64,000 bases of DNA from Pigmentiphaga aceris (lineage in GTDB: Bacteria; Pseudomonadota; Gammaproteobacteria; Burkholderiales; Burkholderiaceae_B), in contig NZ_CP043046.1 of NCBI RefSeq assembly GCF_008119665.1, forward strand, positions 2,790,001 to 2,854,000, read 5' to 3'. Under the pieces are notes generated by a model. It did no database searches. It had not been told where the DNA came from and worked only from the letters and a program-made list of their open reading frames with translations. Numbering within the stretch: the stretch's first letter is position 1; every line of letters starts with the position of its first letter. Positions 27,689-37,013 of this stretch are shown here, piece by piece. The translations under genes were made by a program, and so were the position numbers.

Positions 27689-28933
27689 TCAGGCGACTGT
27701 TTTCGTCTGTACCAGATGGCGCAGGTACATCGTCACGCCAAGCGTCAGTGCCAGCAGCATCAGCGAGAAATTCGCAATCGCTGCCCAGCCGCCGTGTTCC
27801 CAGAACCAGCCGCTGACCGAGCCAAGTACGCTCGATCCCAGGTAATAGGCCAACAGATAGAGCGATGATGCATGCCCACGCGCTGCGCTACCCATGCGGC
27901 CAACCCATCCGCTGGCGACGGAATGGGTCATGAAAAAGCCAATGGTCAGCAAGATGATGCCGCTAATGATGGCAGGTAGCGGGGTGGCAATGGTCAGACC
28001 AACCCCAAGCGCCGCCGTCAGAATGCCGGCGATCAGCACGGGTGCACGTCCGAAACGGTCGGCCAAGGCACCCGCAGCGGGCGAGGCCGCCATGCCGGCC
28101 AGGTAGGCGCTGAATATCAGGCCAACCTGGGTCTGACTAAGTGAATACGGCGCTGCGGTCAGCCGAAAGGTTGCATAGTTGTAGATCGCCACGAACACGC
28201 CCATGACCAGGAAGGCGGTCAGGAATAGCAGCGGCAACCCCCGGTGCCTAAGGTGGCCACCCCATGCCGCCAGGTGATGGCCAAGCCCCAAGGCACGTTT
28301 CTTCACAAAACGCCGGGACGGCGGCAGCAGCCACAGGAAACCCAGCGCCGCCAGCAGGTCGATCACGCCGATGGCAGCCATGGCAGTCCGCCATGAATAC
28401 AAGTCGGTCAACAGGCTCATGCCCACCCGGCCGATCATGCCGCCGAAGGCCGTCCCGCCCACATACAGCCCCATGGCAAAGCCCAGGCTGCGGTGGTCGA
28501 TCTCTTCAGCAAGATAAGCCATGGCAACTGCCGGCACGCCGCCCAGCACCAGTCCTTCCAGCGCACGGGCAACCAGCAAGGCAGACCAGCTGGGTGAGAA
28601 CGCCGCGATCAGGTTCAGCAGCGCCCCCAGCATCATGGAGATGAACATCAGCCCGCGCCGGCCTGCGCCCTCGGACAAAGCTCCCGCACAGAAAATGGCA
28701 ATCGCCAGGCAACCAGTGGTCAAAGACAGGGCAAGCGAGCTGGCTGCCGGGCCGATGTTGAACTCGGCCGCAAACTCGGGCAGCAGCGGTTGCACGCAGT
28801 ACAGCAAGGAAAACGTGGAAAAGCCGGCCAGGAACAGGGCGAAGGAGATTCGGCGGTATTCGGGGGAACCGCGTGACACGCCGTCTGGAAGGGAGGTTTG
28901 AGCGCTGCGGGATGACAGGGTGGCTGTGGTCAT
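27689..28933 (-). CDS. MFS transporter, YnfM-like efflux family
   Basis: A 414-residue, twelve-helix major facilitator with the drug:H+ antiporter-like motifs of the YnfM/arabinose efflux group: SPEYRRISFALFLAGFSTFSLLYCVQ at helix 1, LSEGAGRRGLM in the 2-3 loop and ADRFGRAPVL in the 8-9 loop. It probably exports small molecules. It is divergent from a LysR regulator, the arrangement of an inducible efflux pump. Confidence 0.9.
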   Translation of the reverse strand: MTTATLSSRSAQTSLPDGVSRGSPEYRRISFALFLAGFSTFSLLYCVQPLLPEFAAEFNIGPAASSLALSLTTGCLAIAIFCAGALSEGAGRRGLMFISMMLGALLNLIAAFSPSWSALLVARALEGLVLGGVPAVAMAYLAEEIDHRSLGFAMGLYVGGTAFGGMIGRVGMSLLTDLYSWRTAMAAIGVIDLLAALGFLWLLPPSRRFVKKRALGLGHHLAAWGGHLRHRGLPLLFLTAFLVMGVFVAIYNYATFRLTAAPYSLSQTQVGLIFSAYLAGMAASPAAGALADRFGRAPVLIAGILTAALGVGLTIATPLPAIISGIILLTIGFFMTHSVASGWVGRMGSAARGHASSLYLLAYYLGSSVLGSVSGWFWEHGGWAAIANFSLMLLALTLGVTMYLRHLVQTKTVA

Positions 28934-29216
28934 GAGCGTGACCTGGAAACCGCCCGTGCGGTGAATGGATTCGGGGACTGCATTGAAGCGCTGCTTGAGT
29001 TGGATGGGTCAGGCAATCATTCTTGAGCTTGGCTTGGATATCTGTCAAATATATGATTGATATCGATTTGATCTGTTTTACAGATACCTGTCGGGAATAT
29101 TGCTTCTGTTCATCTGCCGGTAGCCGCGTTCAGTCGTGACGCGAAGCGCCGCCAAGTTCAGGAGTGACCGGATCGCTTACCTATCACTATCCGCATCACT
29201 TTCAAGAAGGCCACGC

Positions 29217-30122
29217 GTGGAACTTCGTCATCTTCGTTATTTCCTCGCGGTTGCAGAGGAGCTGAATTTCACCCGTGCGGCCGCCCGACTGGGTATCGGT
29301 CAGCCTCCGCTCAGTCAGCAGATCAAAGACCTGGAACAGGAACTGGGTACCGCCTTGTTCCGCCGAACGCCACATGGGGCTGAATTGACGGCGGCTGGTG
29401 TGGCCTTTCTGCCCGAGGCGCGCCTGGTGCTTGGCAGTGCTGCACGCGCACGTGCCTTGGCACAGCGGGCAGGGCGGGGAGAAAGCGGACAGCTGCGTAT
29501 CGGATTCTCAGGGTCGGCCGCCTTCAATCCGCTGGTATCGACGGTGATCCGTAATTTCCGGCGTGCCTACCCTGATGTGCAGTTGACCCTGATCGAGATG
29601 AACACCACCGGCTTGCTGGAGATGCTGGCACAACAGACACTGGATGTCGGCTTTGTGCGTCCCGGGCCGAATGCGCCGACCGGCATGGACTTGCAGCCCA
29701 TGGCGGATGAAGCCATGAAAATCGTGCTGCCGAACAGCCACCGCTTTGCGTCACGCAGGCATTTGTCGCTGGCCGAGTTAGCGGGCGAGCCTTTTGTGCT
29801 GTTTCCGCGCGGTGTGGGTCTGAGTCTGCACGATGAAATTGTCGATGCCTGCAGGCGCGCTGGGTTTGAGCTTATCGTCAGCCAGGAGGTACCGCAGATT
29901 TCGTCGGTGGTGAACTTGGTGGCGGCGGAGTTCGGCGTGTCGGTAGTGCCTGCGTCGATCAGCCAATTCCATATGGCTGGCGTCTGTTATCTGGACATCG
30001 ACGACGCGCAGCCGCCCGTTGCGCGCATGGCATTGGCAACACGGCCCGGGCAAGACGCGCCGTCTGCACATAATTTTCTGGCGTTGGCGGCTAAGGTGCC
30101 GAGTGCCAACCTGCCTGAATAG
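29217..30122 (+). CDS. LysR family transcriptional regulator
   Basis: A 301-residue LysR protein starting VELRHLRYFLAVAEE from GTG 29217, with AGAAGG 6 bases upstream; the frame is open to 29136 but the upstream part is not LysR-like. The HTH (residues 1-60, TRAAARLGIGQPPLSQQI) and the effector domain (GQLRIGFSGSAAFN) are clear. The 283-base divergent region contains an AT-rich tract near 29050-29080 (TGATATCGATTTGATC) that may hold its site. The divergent MFS pump is the probable target. Confidence 0.92.
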   Translation: MELRHLRYFLAVAEELNFTRAAARLGIGQPPLSQQIKDLEQELGTALFRRTPHGAELTAAGVAFLPEARLVLGSAARARALAQRAGRGESGQLRIGFSGSAAFNPLVSTVIRNFRRAYPDVQLTLIEMNTTGLLEMLAQQTLDVGFVRPGPNAPTGMDLQPMADEAMKIVLPNSHRFASRRHLSLAELAGEPFVLFPRGVGLSLHDEIVDACRRAGFELIVSQEVPQISSVVNLVAAEFGVSVVPASISQFHMAGVCYLDIDDAQPPVARMALATRPGQDAPSAHNFLALAAKVPSANLPE

Positions 30123-30277
30123 TTGATCGATGACGAAAATGTCTTATTGGTATCTGAATATTAACTTTTGGCAGTCATATTGACTGGACCATTCACTGCA
30201 AAAACTTGCGTGTGATGCCTGCTGCCTACATAGTCCGAAAACGTGCTTCCGAATCTCGACTTTCAAGGGGTTTTGTC

Positions 30278-30673
30278 ATGGCTTTTCGATCTTTCAATAC
30301 ACGTCTGAATAAATGGGTTGCGGGTATAGGGCTGACGGGCTTGCTGGTTGCCAGCGCGGCGGCTCACCACGGCTGGAGTTGGGCCGATTCCGAGCAAGTA
30401 AAGCTCAACGGCACAGTTCGAAAGGTCGAGATATCTCCGCCGCATCCGTGGCTTGATGTGGAAACTGCAAACGACGGCATGTGGCGGGTTGAACTGGGCA
30501 ACCCAAGCCAGACCGAGCGCTCGGGCTTTGTGGCGGGGTCTGCCAAGCCTGGCGATACCGTGCAGGTAAACGGCAATCGCGCGCGGGATCACAAGGAAAA
30601 GCGCATGAAAGCCGTGCAGATCACAGTGGGAAGCAAGACCTACGACATTTACCCCGAACGCATTGGAAAGTAG
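30278..30673 (+). CDS. DUF6152 family periplasmic protein
   Basis: A 131-residue protein with a signal peptide (helix WVAGIGLTGLLVASAAA, cut before HHGW) and a small domain matching DUF6152: the N-terminal HHGWSW, the segment VKLNGTVRKVEISPPHPWL and the GDTVQVNG core. The fold is probably an OB-like barrel. ATG 30278 is preceded by CAAGGGG; the longer upstream frame lacks a ribosome binding site. It lies ahead of a small membrane protein and both may form one unit. Function unknown; conserved N-terminal histidines hint at metal binding. Confidence 0.8.
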   Translation: MAFRSFNTRLNKWVAGIGLTGLLVASAAAHHGWSWADSEQVKLNGTVRKVEISPPHPWLDVETANDGMWRVELGNPSQTERSGFVAGSAKPGDTVQVNGNRARDHKEKRMKAVQITVGSKTYDIYPERIGK

Positions 30674-30876
30674 GGGGAACGTAATCGGATGAAAATTATC
30701 AGGGCAAAATCGATGTCATTGGGAATAATGGCGATCGTGCAGGGGCTGTAGCCCGGCTGTCGTCCTGCTGTAGTCTGTTTTTAGCTTGGGTGTGACGTTC
30801 GCGCCCAGTTATCGGTCACCATCAAGTCGCCATCTACGCCGTATGCGGATAACGCCGTATATCTGATTGGAACCCG

Positions 30877-31350
30877 ATGGACATCATCTGGACGTGGTTG
30901 GGGCAGCTGCCCCACGCCCTGTTACTGCAGCGCTCGAGTACGAGCTACCTGCTGGTGAATGCTGCGCATATTGCCGCGTTGGGGGTTCTGCTTGGGTCGA
31001 TTATGTCGCTCGACCTGCGCTTGCTTGGCGGTTTCCGCCAAGTGCCTTTGGCCGTAATCGGGCCTTTTCTGTCGCGCATGGCGGCATGGGGTCTAGGCCT
31101 CGCGGTGCTGACCGGTTTCTTGCTGTTCTCGGTTCGGCCTGCGGAATACGCGGATAACCTTGCCTTCCTTTGCAAAGTGGGCCTGGTGGCTTTGGCTGTC
31201 CTCAATGCCTGGGCGGTGCACGCCGGGCCGCGATGGCGTGAAGCGCTTGCAGCGGGTAAGGCATCTTCCGGCCTGCGCGTGCAGGCCTTGTGTTCGATCG
31301 TGTTGTGGCTGGCAGCAGTGGTGGCCGGACGCTGGATCGGTTTTCTTTGA
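30877..31350 (+). CDS. small integral membrane protein (DUF6644-like)
   Basis: A 157-residue protein with four hydrophobic helices. The pattern YLLVNAAHIAALGVLLGSI followed by MSLDLRLLGGF is typical of the DUF6644 membrane family. I have seen this type paired with DUF6152 proteins, and here the two genes are 200 bases apart in the same orientation. Conserved His in the first helix region could bind heme or metal; this is inference only. Confidence 0.75.
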   Translation: MDIIWTWLGQLPHALLLQRSSTSYLLVNAAHIAALGVLLGSIMSLDLRLLGGFRQVPLAVIGPFLSRMAAWGLGLAVLTGFLLFSVRPAEYADNLAFLCKVGLVALAVLNAWAVHAGPRWREALAAGKASSGLRVQALCSIVLWLAAVVAGRWIGFL

Positions 31351-31396
31351 TTGAAAAAGTGGGTCTGATAAACCCGGAAAGACAGGACGTTCACGA

Positions 31397-33070
31397 ATGC
31401 GATTGCGATGTGGCCTGCTGGTGGGCCTGGTGTTATTGCTTGGGTGCACGAAGCAGGCAGATTCAGAACAAGCCAGCGGCAAACAGGCCAACAAAGAAGA
31501 GATCTATTTCGTCAGACAGCTGACGACAGTCAAGCACGGCGGCAGGGGCATGCCGGTTGCGCAATCGAGTTTCAGCGGTATCACAGTATCCAAGCAAAGC
31601 GACGGTGCGCTGACCACGCGCCAACGCACGCTCTGGTCCTGGCAGGCTGGCGGCGGAAGCGCCTCGGGCACGCTGAGCCTGAACCCCAATGATGCGGACG
31701 ACAAGCAGGTGCTGGCGCTGTTGGGCAGCGGCTTCGAGGCGTCGTTGAACAAGGACGGTAGCCTGAAAACCCTGAAAGCTGTCGATCAATCAGCATTTGA
31801 CTCGCTGGTGCAGGCCAAGCCTGAAGCCGCTGCCATCTTCACGTCGCGCGATTCGAGTTTGACTTCGGGTGTCATGCCCTTGACCCTGCCTGAGCAGGTG
31901 CGGGTAGGTCAGGAGTTTGTGCGCCAGGAACAGTCTGGCAAATTCGGCACGCTGAGTTCACGCATGCGCGTCACAGCGCTGACCGACGAGGTAGCGCTGG
32001 TCGATATCGAACTGAGCGGCGGCGGTGTTCAAGGTGGCGGGCAGCAAGCCATTCGCCGCCGTGACGGCATGCCTATCGAACTGCAATTCGAACTGACGCG
32101 CGAGGCCGATGACAAGCAGCCTGCCATCAGCATGCAACTCACCGCCAACAATATGGCGTATTCGAATTACATGACAATCGGCGCGGATGCGACGCTGTAT
32201 AAAACGCATCGCCAGGCCTTGCAGCGAATGCTTGCCAAGCCGCCATTTTCCGCCCAATCCGACGACCCCAAGGTGTATCGCTTGCAGCCTGCTTCCGAGG
32301 CCGACATGCCAAGCTGGATGCTATCGACTGCCGCACTTGATGCCATCGAGAAAGGCCTGAGCTTCGGGCTGGACAAGGATCACAACGCCCACCGGCCCCT
32401 GATTGTCTTGAAAGGAAAGATGCCGGGCAGCTCGCCTGCCAGCTTCAGGGATGCACCGACACAACCACTGCTGCTTGCCGAGTTGCGCAAGGCAACATTG
32501 ATGGACGCGTCTGGCCGCGAATTACCTGATCTGGCAACGATCCCGACGCACCGCAAGATCCTGTTCATGGACAGCTATCGTTCCACGGAATTGGACATCG
32601 ATTTCCCCTTCCGTTTGCCCTTGCAGACCCGGGCGGCGCAACTTACCGAGCTTGACACCATTCGGCTGGATGTCGGCGTAGAAACCTACGCATTGTCAGG
32701 CACCGAGACGCTGAAGGTCGGCGCGCAGTCCAAGGACAATGCCCAGCTTCGCATCGAGTGGCTGGGCCCGCAGCGCGTGACCCTTGCGCAGACGCGAGGG
32801 CACATGCAGACCAGCAAGGGAACCTGGACCGTTGCCGTACCGCTGGATGCAGACGGGAAGCAGATTCCTTCCGCCGCACTGCTGGCGAGCGCATTCGTAG
32901 ATCAAGACGATCCGCAGCGTCCTTACGTCCATGCTCCCTTGGACTGGGAGCTGCGCAATGTGTCCTCGGATTCGCATATTGCGACGGCGCAGCCGATCGC
33001 CGCGCTGCAGCTGCGTCATTACGCCTGGGAACAGGTGCCGCGTCAGTGGAATATCCGCGCCACGCCCTAG
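31397..33070 (+). CDS. predicted lipoprotein of unknown function, paralogue 1
   Basis: A 557-residue protein with a lipobox LLLGC (Cys17), so probably an outer-membrane or periplasmic lipoprotein. I do not recognise a domain. It is a clear paralogue of the next gene over its whole length; shared segments include SFSGITVSKQSDG, RMRVTALTDEVAL, GGGQQAIRR.DGMPIE and KVGAQSKDNAQ. The C-terminal third is beta-rich. The 5' leader is also shared (AGGACGTT, then CGAATGCGATTG), so the duplication included the ribosome binding site. Confidence 0.8.
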   Translation: MRLRCGLLVGLVLLLGCTKQADSEQASGKQANKEEIYFVRQLTTVKHGGRGMPVAQSSFSGITVSKQSDGALTTRQRTLWSWQAGGGSASGTLSLNPNDADDKQVLALLGSGFEASLNKDGSLKTLKAVDQSAFDSLVQAKPEAAAIFTSRDSSLTSGVMPLTLPEQVRVGQEFVRQEQSGKFGTLSSRMRVTALTDEVALVDIELSGGGVQGGGQQAIRRRDGMPIELQFELTREADDKQPAISMQLTANNMAYSNYMTIGADATLYKTHRQALQRMLAKPPFSAQSDDPKVYRLQPASEADMPSWMLSTAALDAIEKGLSFGLDKDHNAHRPLIVLKGKMPGSSPASFRDAPTQPLLLAELRKATLMDASGRELPDLATIPTHRKILFMDSYRSTELDIDFPFRLPLQTRAAQLTELDTIRLDVGVETYALSGTETLKVGAQSKDNAQLRIEWLGPQRVTLAQTRGHMQTSKGTWTVAVPLDADGKQIPSAALLASAFVDQDDPQRPYVHAPLDWELRNVSSDSHIATAQPIAALQLRHYAWEQVPRQWNIRATP

Positions 33071-33155
33071 TCAGGCAGTGATGGGCTGCTTGCGCCGGGC
33101 ACAACGGAATCGGGCAAATGTGTTTGATGGATCGAAGACGAAAGGACGTTAACGA

Positions 33156-34880
33156 ATGCGATTGAAATGTGTTGTATTGCTTGGTCTGGTGCTGTTGGCC
33201 GGATGTTCGAAGCAGGCTGTTGATTCGCAAGCTGGTGTGGGAACACCAGGCAAGGAAGAAATCTACTTCGTCATGCAGGTCATCACCGTAGATACGGGAA
33301 CCGTGCATATTCCGATCACGCAGCGCAGCTTCAGTGGTATCACTGTCTCCAAGCAAAGCGATGGCACGCAGACCATGCACCAGCGCACGCTGTGGTCACG
33401 GCAAGTCGGCAATGGAAGTACCTCGGGCACGCTGGGCATGGACCCGGACGACACCGACGGGAAGCAGGTGCTGGCACTGTTGGCGAGCGGCTTCAATGTG
33501 ACCGTCGACAAGGACGGCGGCGTGAAAGAGATTCGCGCGGTCGATCAGCAGGCGTTCTCTGCGCTGGTGCAGCGCAGACCGGAAGCCGCTGCCATGTTTA
33601 CCCCGCAAAGTTCCAACGCAGGGCTGCGCCCGATCGCGCTGCCAGACCGCCTGAGCGTCGGCCAGGAATTCACGCGTCAAGACCACGCTGGCAGCGCCGG
33701 CGCGGTTGGCGCACGCATGCGCGTCACAGCCTTGACCGACGACGTGGCAGTGGTCGATGTGCAGGTGGAAGGCGAGGGTGTCAGTGGTGGTGGTCAGCAA
33801 GCTATTCGCCGCCAGGACGGCATGCCGATCGAGATGCAATTCGAGCTGAGGCGCGAGGCCAAGGACGGCCAGCCCGCCAGTACGGTGCGGCTCAGTGCCA
33901 TCAACATGGCGCAGCCGCCGGAACTTGAGATCGAAGCCGATGCGAACATGTATCGCATCAACACTGACTTTGCTAAAGAGGCATTCGCCAAACCGCCGTT
34001 TTCTGCGCCTTCGGACGATGCAAGCCTCTACCGTCTGATTACCGAAAAAGAGGGTGAGCTGGCTCCCTGGATGCTGTCGCCTGCCGCCCTCGATCAGATC
34101 GACAAGCACATCTATTTTGGGGCACTCGATGAGCACAACACATCTCGTCCGGTGATTGCGATCGGCGGGAAGTTGCCAGCGGTGTCGTCCAAGGAAGTGG
34201 GCAATGAAGGCGCAAACGGCAGCGACGCTGATCGGTTTGGCCCCTTCGTGATGGCTCAGCTGCACAAGGCAACGCTGCTGGATGCAGCAGGCCGGGAACT
34301 ACCTGGTCTGACGACGGTGCCCGTGCACGCCAAGATCATGTTCATGGACGAGTACCGCAAGACTGAATTGGACGCGGATTTCCCGTTCCGTCTGCCTCTG
34401 CAGACCCGTGCTGAACAACTGACCAGCCTGGAAACCCTTCGCCTGGATATCGGCGTCGAGGCCTACACCTGGGCGGGTAGCGAGACGGTCAAGGTCGGCG
34501 CGCAGTCGAAGGACAATGCTCAGGTGCGGATCAAGTGGACTGGCCCGCAACGGGTCACGCTGGAACAGAACAGGACGCCGTTCGGTACGCGCCAGGGAAA
34601 GTGGACGGTCGCAGTTCCAGTCGATGCCGAGGGACGCCAGATTCCTTCGGCGATCATTGAGATGGCCAGCTACCTTGATAACAGCGATTCGCCGCGCCAG
34701 GAGGATCTGCCGCCGTTGAGCTGGTCTCACCGTACGCTGCCCATCAACCAGGATATTGCGGCATCGCAGCCCATCGCGGCGCTGCAATTACGCCACTACA
34801 ACTGGGAGCAATTGCAGCGCCAATGGAATCTTCGCAATGCTCGGAACGTGCCGGAGCCTGGGAAGCAGGGCGGTCAATAG
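33156..34880 (+). CDS. predicted lipoprotein of unknown function, paralogue 2
   Basis: A 574-residue paralogue of the preceding lipoprotein, with lipobox LLAGC (Cys17). Alignment by eye gives roughly half identical residues, strongest in the N-terminal 250 residues and in the KVGAQSKDNAQ/QRVTL region. It is slightly longer, partly from extra Gly/Asn residues near 330-360 (NEGANGSDADRFG). Separated by 85 bases from paralogue 1 and probably cotranscribed. No enzymatic motif is visible. The pair may interact, or may be diverging copies with separate partners. Confidence 0.8.
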   Translation: MRLKCVVLLGLVLLAGCSKQAVDSQAGVGTPGKEEIYFVMQVITVDTGTVHIPITQRSFSGITVSKQSDGTQTMHQRTLWSRQVGNGSTSGTLGMDPDDTDGKQVLALLASGFNVTVDKDGGVKEIRAVDQQAFSALVQRRPEAAAMFTPQSSNAGLRPIALPDRLSVGQEFTRQDHAGSAGAVGARMRVTALTDDVAVVDVQVEGEGVSGGGQQAIRRQDGMPIEMQFELRREAKDGQPASTVRLSAINMAQPPELEIEADANMYRINTDFAKEAFAKPPFSAPSDDASLYRLITEKEGELAPWMLSPAALDQIDKHIYFGALDEHNTSRPVIAIGGKLPAVSSKEVGNEGANGSDADRFGPFVMAQLHKATLLDAAGRELPGLTTVPVHAKIMFMDEYRKTELDADFPFRLPLQTRAEQLTSLETLRLDIGVEAYTWAGSETVKVGAQSKDNAQVRIKWTGPQRVTLEQNRTPFGTRQGKWTVAVPVDAEGRQIPSAIIEMASYLDNSDSPRQEDLPPLSWSHRTLPINQDIAASQPIAALQLRHYNWEQLQRQWNLRNARNVPEPGKQGGQ

Positions 34881-34892
34881 GGCTTGCTGGCC

Positions 34893-35510
34893 TCAGCGTG
34901 CCAAGTTCGCCGATGCCAGCAACAGCCCGAAACTCACCAAGAGGCCGCCAAACGCGCGGTCAATCCAGTGGCGCACGCGAAGCAGGCGCAAACGGATGGC
35001 CCCGCTGGAAAAGAACAAAGCCACCAGCGCAAACCACAGCATGTGGGCGGCCGAGATGAACGCGCCGTAGCCGATCTGCACCAGAATCGGCGTACTGGGC
35101 TGCACCACCTGCATGAACAGGCTGACGATGAACACGGTGGTTTTCGGGTTCAGCGCATTGGTCAGAAAGCCAATGCGCAGCGCAGCCAGGTCTGACATGG
35201 CTGGGGGCGCGGCAGTCTCCACGCCCATATCAGGCTTGGCACGCAGCATCTTGATGCCCAGGTAGATCAGGTATGCCGCGCCTGCCAGCTTCAACAGATC
35301 AAACAGCCAGACCGACTGTTTGATCAGCAGACCAATCCCCAACAAGGTGTAGCTCACGTGAACAACCACGCCCAGGCCGATCCCCAGGGCGGTGAGCACA
35401 CCTGCGCGGCGCGACAGCAGCAAGCTGTTTCGCGTGACCATTGCAAAATCAGGGCCTGGACTGATCACGGCGAGTATCGTGATGGTGATTACGGCTAACA
35501 GTTCTGTCAC
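34893..35510 (-). CDS. LysE/RhtB family amino acid exporter
   Basis: A translocator of about 205 residues with six helices. The family N terminus TELLAVITITILAVISPGPDF contains the conserved SPGPD motif, and AYLIYLGIKMLR follows in the middle. It exports amino acids or related metabolites. GTG 35510 gives the standard N terminus; the frame is open to an ATG at 35576, so the start is not certain. It is divergent from a LysR gene and its 3' end is convergent with the second lipoprotein gene (12 bases apart). Confidence 0.88.
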   Translation of the reverse strand: MTELLAVITITILAVISPGPDFAMVTRNSLLLSRRAGVLTALGIGLGVVVHVSYTLLGIGLLIKQSVWLFDLLKLAGAAYLIYLGIKMLRAKPDMGVETAAPPAMSDLAALRIGFLTNALNPKTTVFIVSLFMQVVQPSTPILVQIGYGAFISAAHMLWFALVALFFSSGAIRLRLLRVRHWIDRAFGGLLVSFGLLLASANLAR

Positions 35511-35591
35511 GATAGTTACTGGGGGCCATGGATAAGGCCCGAACATGAGTAAGGCCCCAACGATAAGCGGGTTCACATCAAATGAATAACG

Positions 35592-36524
35592 ATGAGTTCT
35601 GACATGAATGGTGAGCCAAACTCACAATTGAAATCACAGTCGCCGACCTGGCGATTGCCTTCGCTTGCTGGGTTGCGCTGCTTTGAAGTCGCCGCCCGCA
35701 CAGAAAATTTCAGCCGCGCGGCCGACGAATTGCATTTGACGCACGGGGCCATCAGCCGCGCCATTCGTGCGGTCGAAGACGACCTGGGCATTGCCTTGTT
35801 CGAGCGCCGCAGCCGCCGCGTGTTTCTGACCGACGCTGGCCGCAAGCTGGCCAAGTCGGTGAATCAGGGCTTCGGCCTGATCCACGACACCGTGCGCGAA
35901 CTTCGTACCCCCTCGCGTGTTGCACCGCTGGTGGTGTCATGCGAACCAACGCTATTGATGCGCTGGCTGATTCCGCGTTGGCCGGATTTCCAGGCGCGAC
36001 ACCCAGACATGCCAGTGCACTTGGTGGCCGGAGGCGGGCCGTTTCGTTTTGGCGATGGCATCGACCTGGCAATTCGCCGCAACGACTTTACGTGGCCGGC
36101 ATCCATCCACGCAACGCCGCTGTTCGCTGAGCAGGTCGGCCCGGTGTGCAGTCCTGCCAAGGCACAGCAGTTTTTTCGCACGGGACGCAAACCCGGCATT
36201 CGGGCGGGGGCGCTGCGCCTGCGCACCAACACCCGCCCGGGCGCATGGTCAACCTGGGCAGCCAAAGCCGGGCATAAACTCGATGAGGAGCCCGAACAGG
36301 TCTTTGAGCATTTCTATTTCAGCCTGCAAGCCGCCGTGGCTGGCCTGGGGATGGCAATCGGCCCGTGGCATATGGTTTGCGATGACCTTGAAAGTGGTGT
36401 GCTGGTGGCCCCGCTGGGCTTCGTCGAAGACGGTTCGAGTTACTACCTCTTGTCCCCACGCGAATCAAGCGTGCATAGTCCGCAAGGACAACTACTGGGC
36501 TGGCTGCGCGAGATCGCGGCCTGA
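35592..36524 (+). CDS. LysR family regulator, GcvA-like
   Basis: A 310-residue LysR protein. The start region is polar for about 20 residues, then LPSLAGLRCFEVAARTENFSRAADELHLTHGAISRAI gives the GcvA-type HTH. The effector domain is normal. A second ATG at 35604 is possible. It is divergent from the LysE exporter, the classic ArgP/LysG-like regulator-exporter pair, so it probably induces export when an amino acid accumulates. Its stop overlaps the next start (ATGA). Confidence 0.9.
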   Translation: MSSDMNGEPNSQLKSQSPTWRLPSLAGLRCFEVAARTENFSRAADELHLTHGAISRAIRAVEDDLGIALFERRSRRVFLTDAGRKLAKSVNQGFGLIHDTVRELRTPSRVAPLVVSCEPTLLMRWLIPRWPDFQARHPDMPVHLVAGGGPFRFGDGIDLAIRRNDFTWPASIHATPLFAEQVGPVCSPAKAQQFFRTGRKPGIRAGALRLRTNTRPGAWSTWAAKAGHKLDEEPEQVFEHFYFSLQAAVAGLGMAIGPWHMVCDDLESGVLVAPLGFVEDGSSYYLLSPRESSVHSPQGQLLGWLREIAA

Positions 36525-36820
36525 TGAAGATGGATACCCTGACGCTGGACAACATTCCCGAGGCGCAATGGGGGGCGTTCATGCATGCCCTGGCGGGTGC
36601 TGGTTGGACGCTGACCAAGGGCGGCGGGCTGGATCATTCCTGGGCCACGTTAACCAATGCTGCAGGTTCGCAGATCGACATGGTCTACGACATCTGGATG
36701 CAGGGCGAAATCACGATTACGTCTGCGGATCTGGACGAGGTCAGCGCGGCGTTGCCCGTGGATCTGAGAAAGCTGCTGGGCGGCGATGTGGCGGGGGCTG
36801 ATCCTATTGACGTGAGATAG
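36524..36820 (+). CDS. small protein of unknown function
   Basis: A 98-residue cytoplasmic protein, MKMDTLTLDNIPEAQWGAF at the start, rich in Asp and Gly, with no membrane segment or known motif. The ATGA overlap with the LysR stop codon shows it is translated with that regulator. Codon usage matches the neighbours, so it is likely real. Its role may relate to the regulator, but nothing in the sequence demonstrates this. Confidence 0.65.
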   Translation: MKMDTLTLDNIPEAQWGAFMHALAGAGWTLTKGGGLDHSWATLTNAAGSQIDMVYDIWMQGEITITSADLDEVSAALPVDLRKLLGGDVAGADPIDVR

Positions 36821-36928
36821 ATTTCGGTTGATCGCGCTGTCTGCTGATGTCTTCCGGCGAGCCGTAGTCTGCAAGCACTTCAACGTCCGCTTTTAAACAC
36901 ACCGTCACATTCCTCTTCGTCCACATCA

Positions 36929-36966
36929 TTGACGTGAATTTCGGTGCGGGCATATGATGAATTCAC
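36929..36966 (+). promoter_or_regulatory. predicted sigma-70 promoter with overlapping inverted repeat, upstream of nadM
   Basis: TTGACG (36929-36934) and TATGAT (36953-36958) are separated by 18 bases, a good sigma-70 match, 56 bases before the nadM ATG. A 7-bp inverted repeat, GTGAATT (36934-36940) and AATTCAC (36960-36966), brackets the spacer and the -10 box, which is where a repressor would bind. NrtR or a similar NAD-metabolism regulator is a possible ligand, but no such gene is in the window. Confidence 0.5.
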
Positions 36967-37013
36967 TTCATGGGGACAGACTCCATGACGCCAATCACTC
37001 TTGAGGGAGCCTC

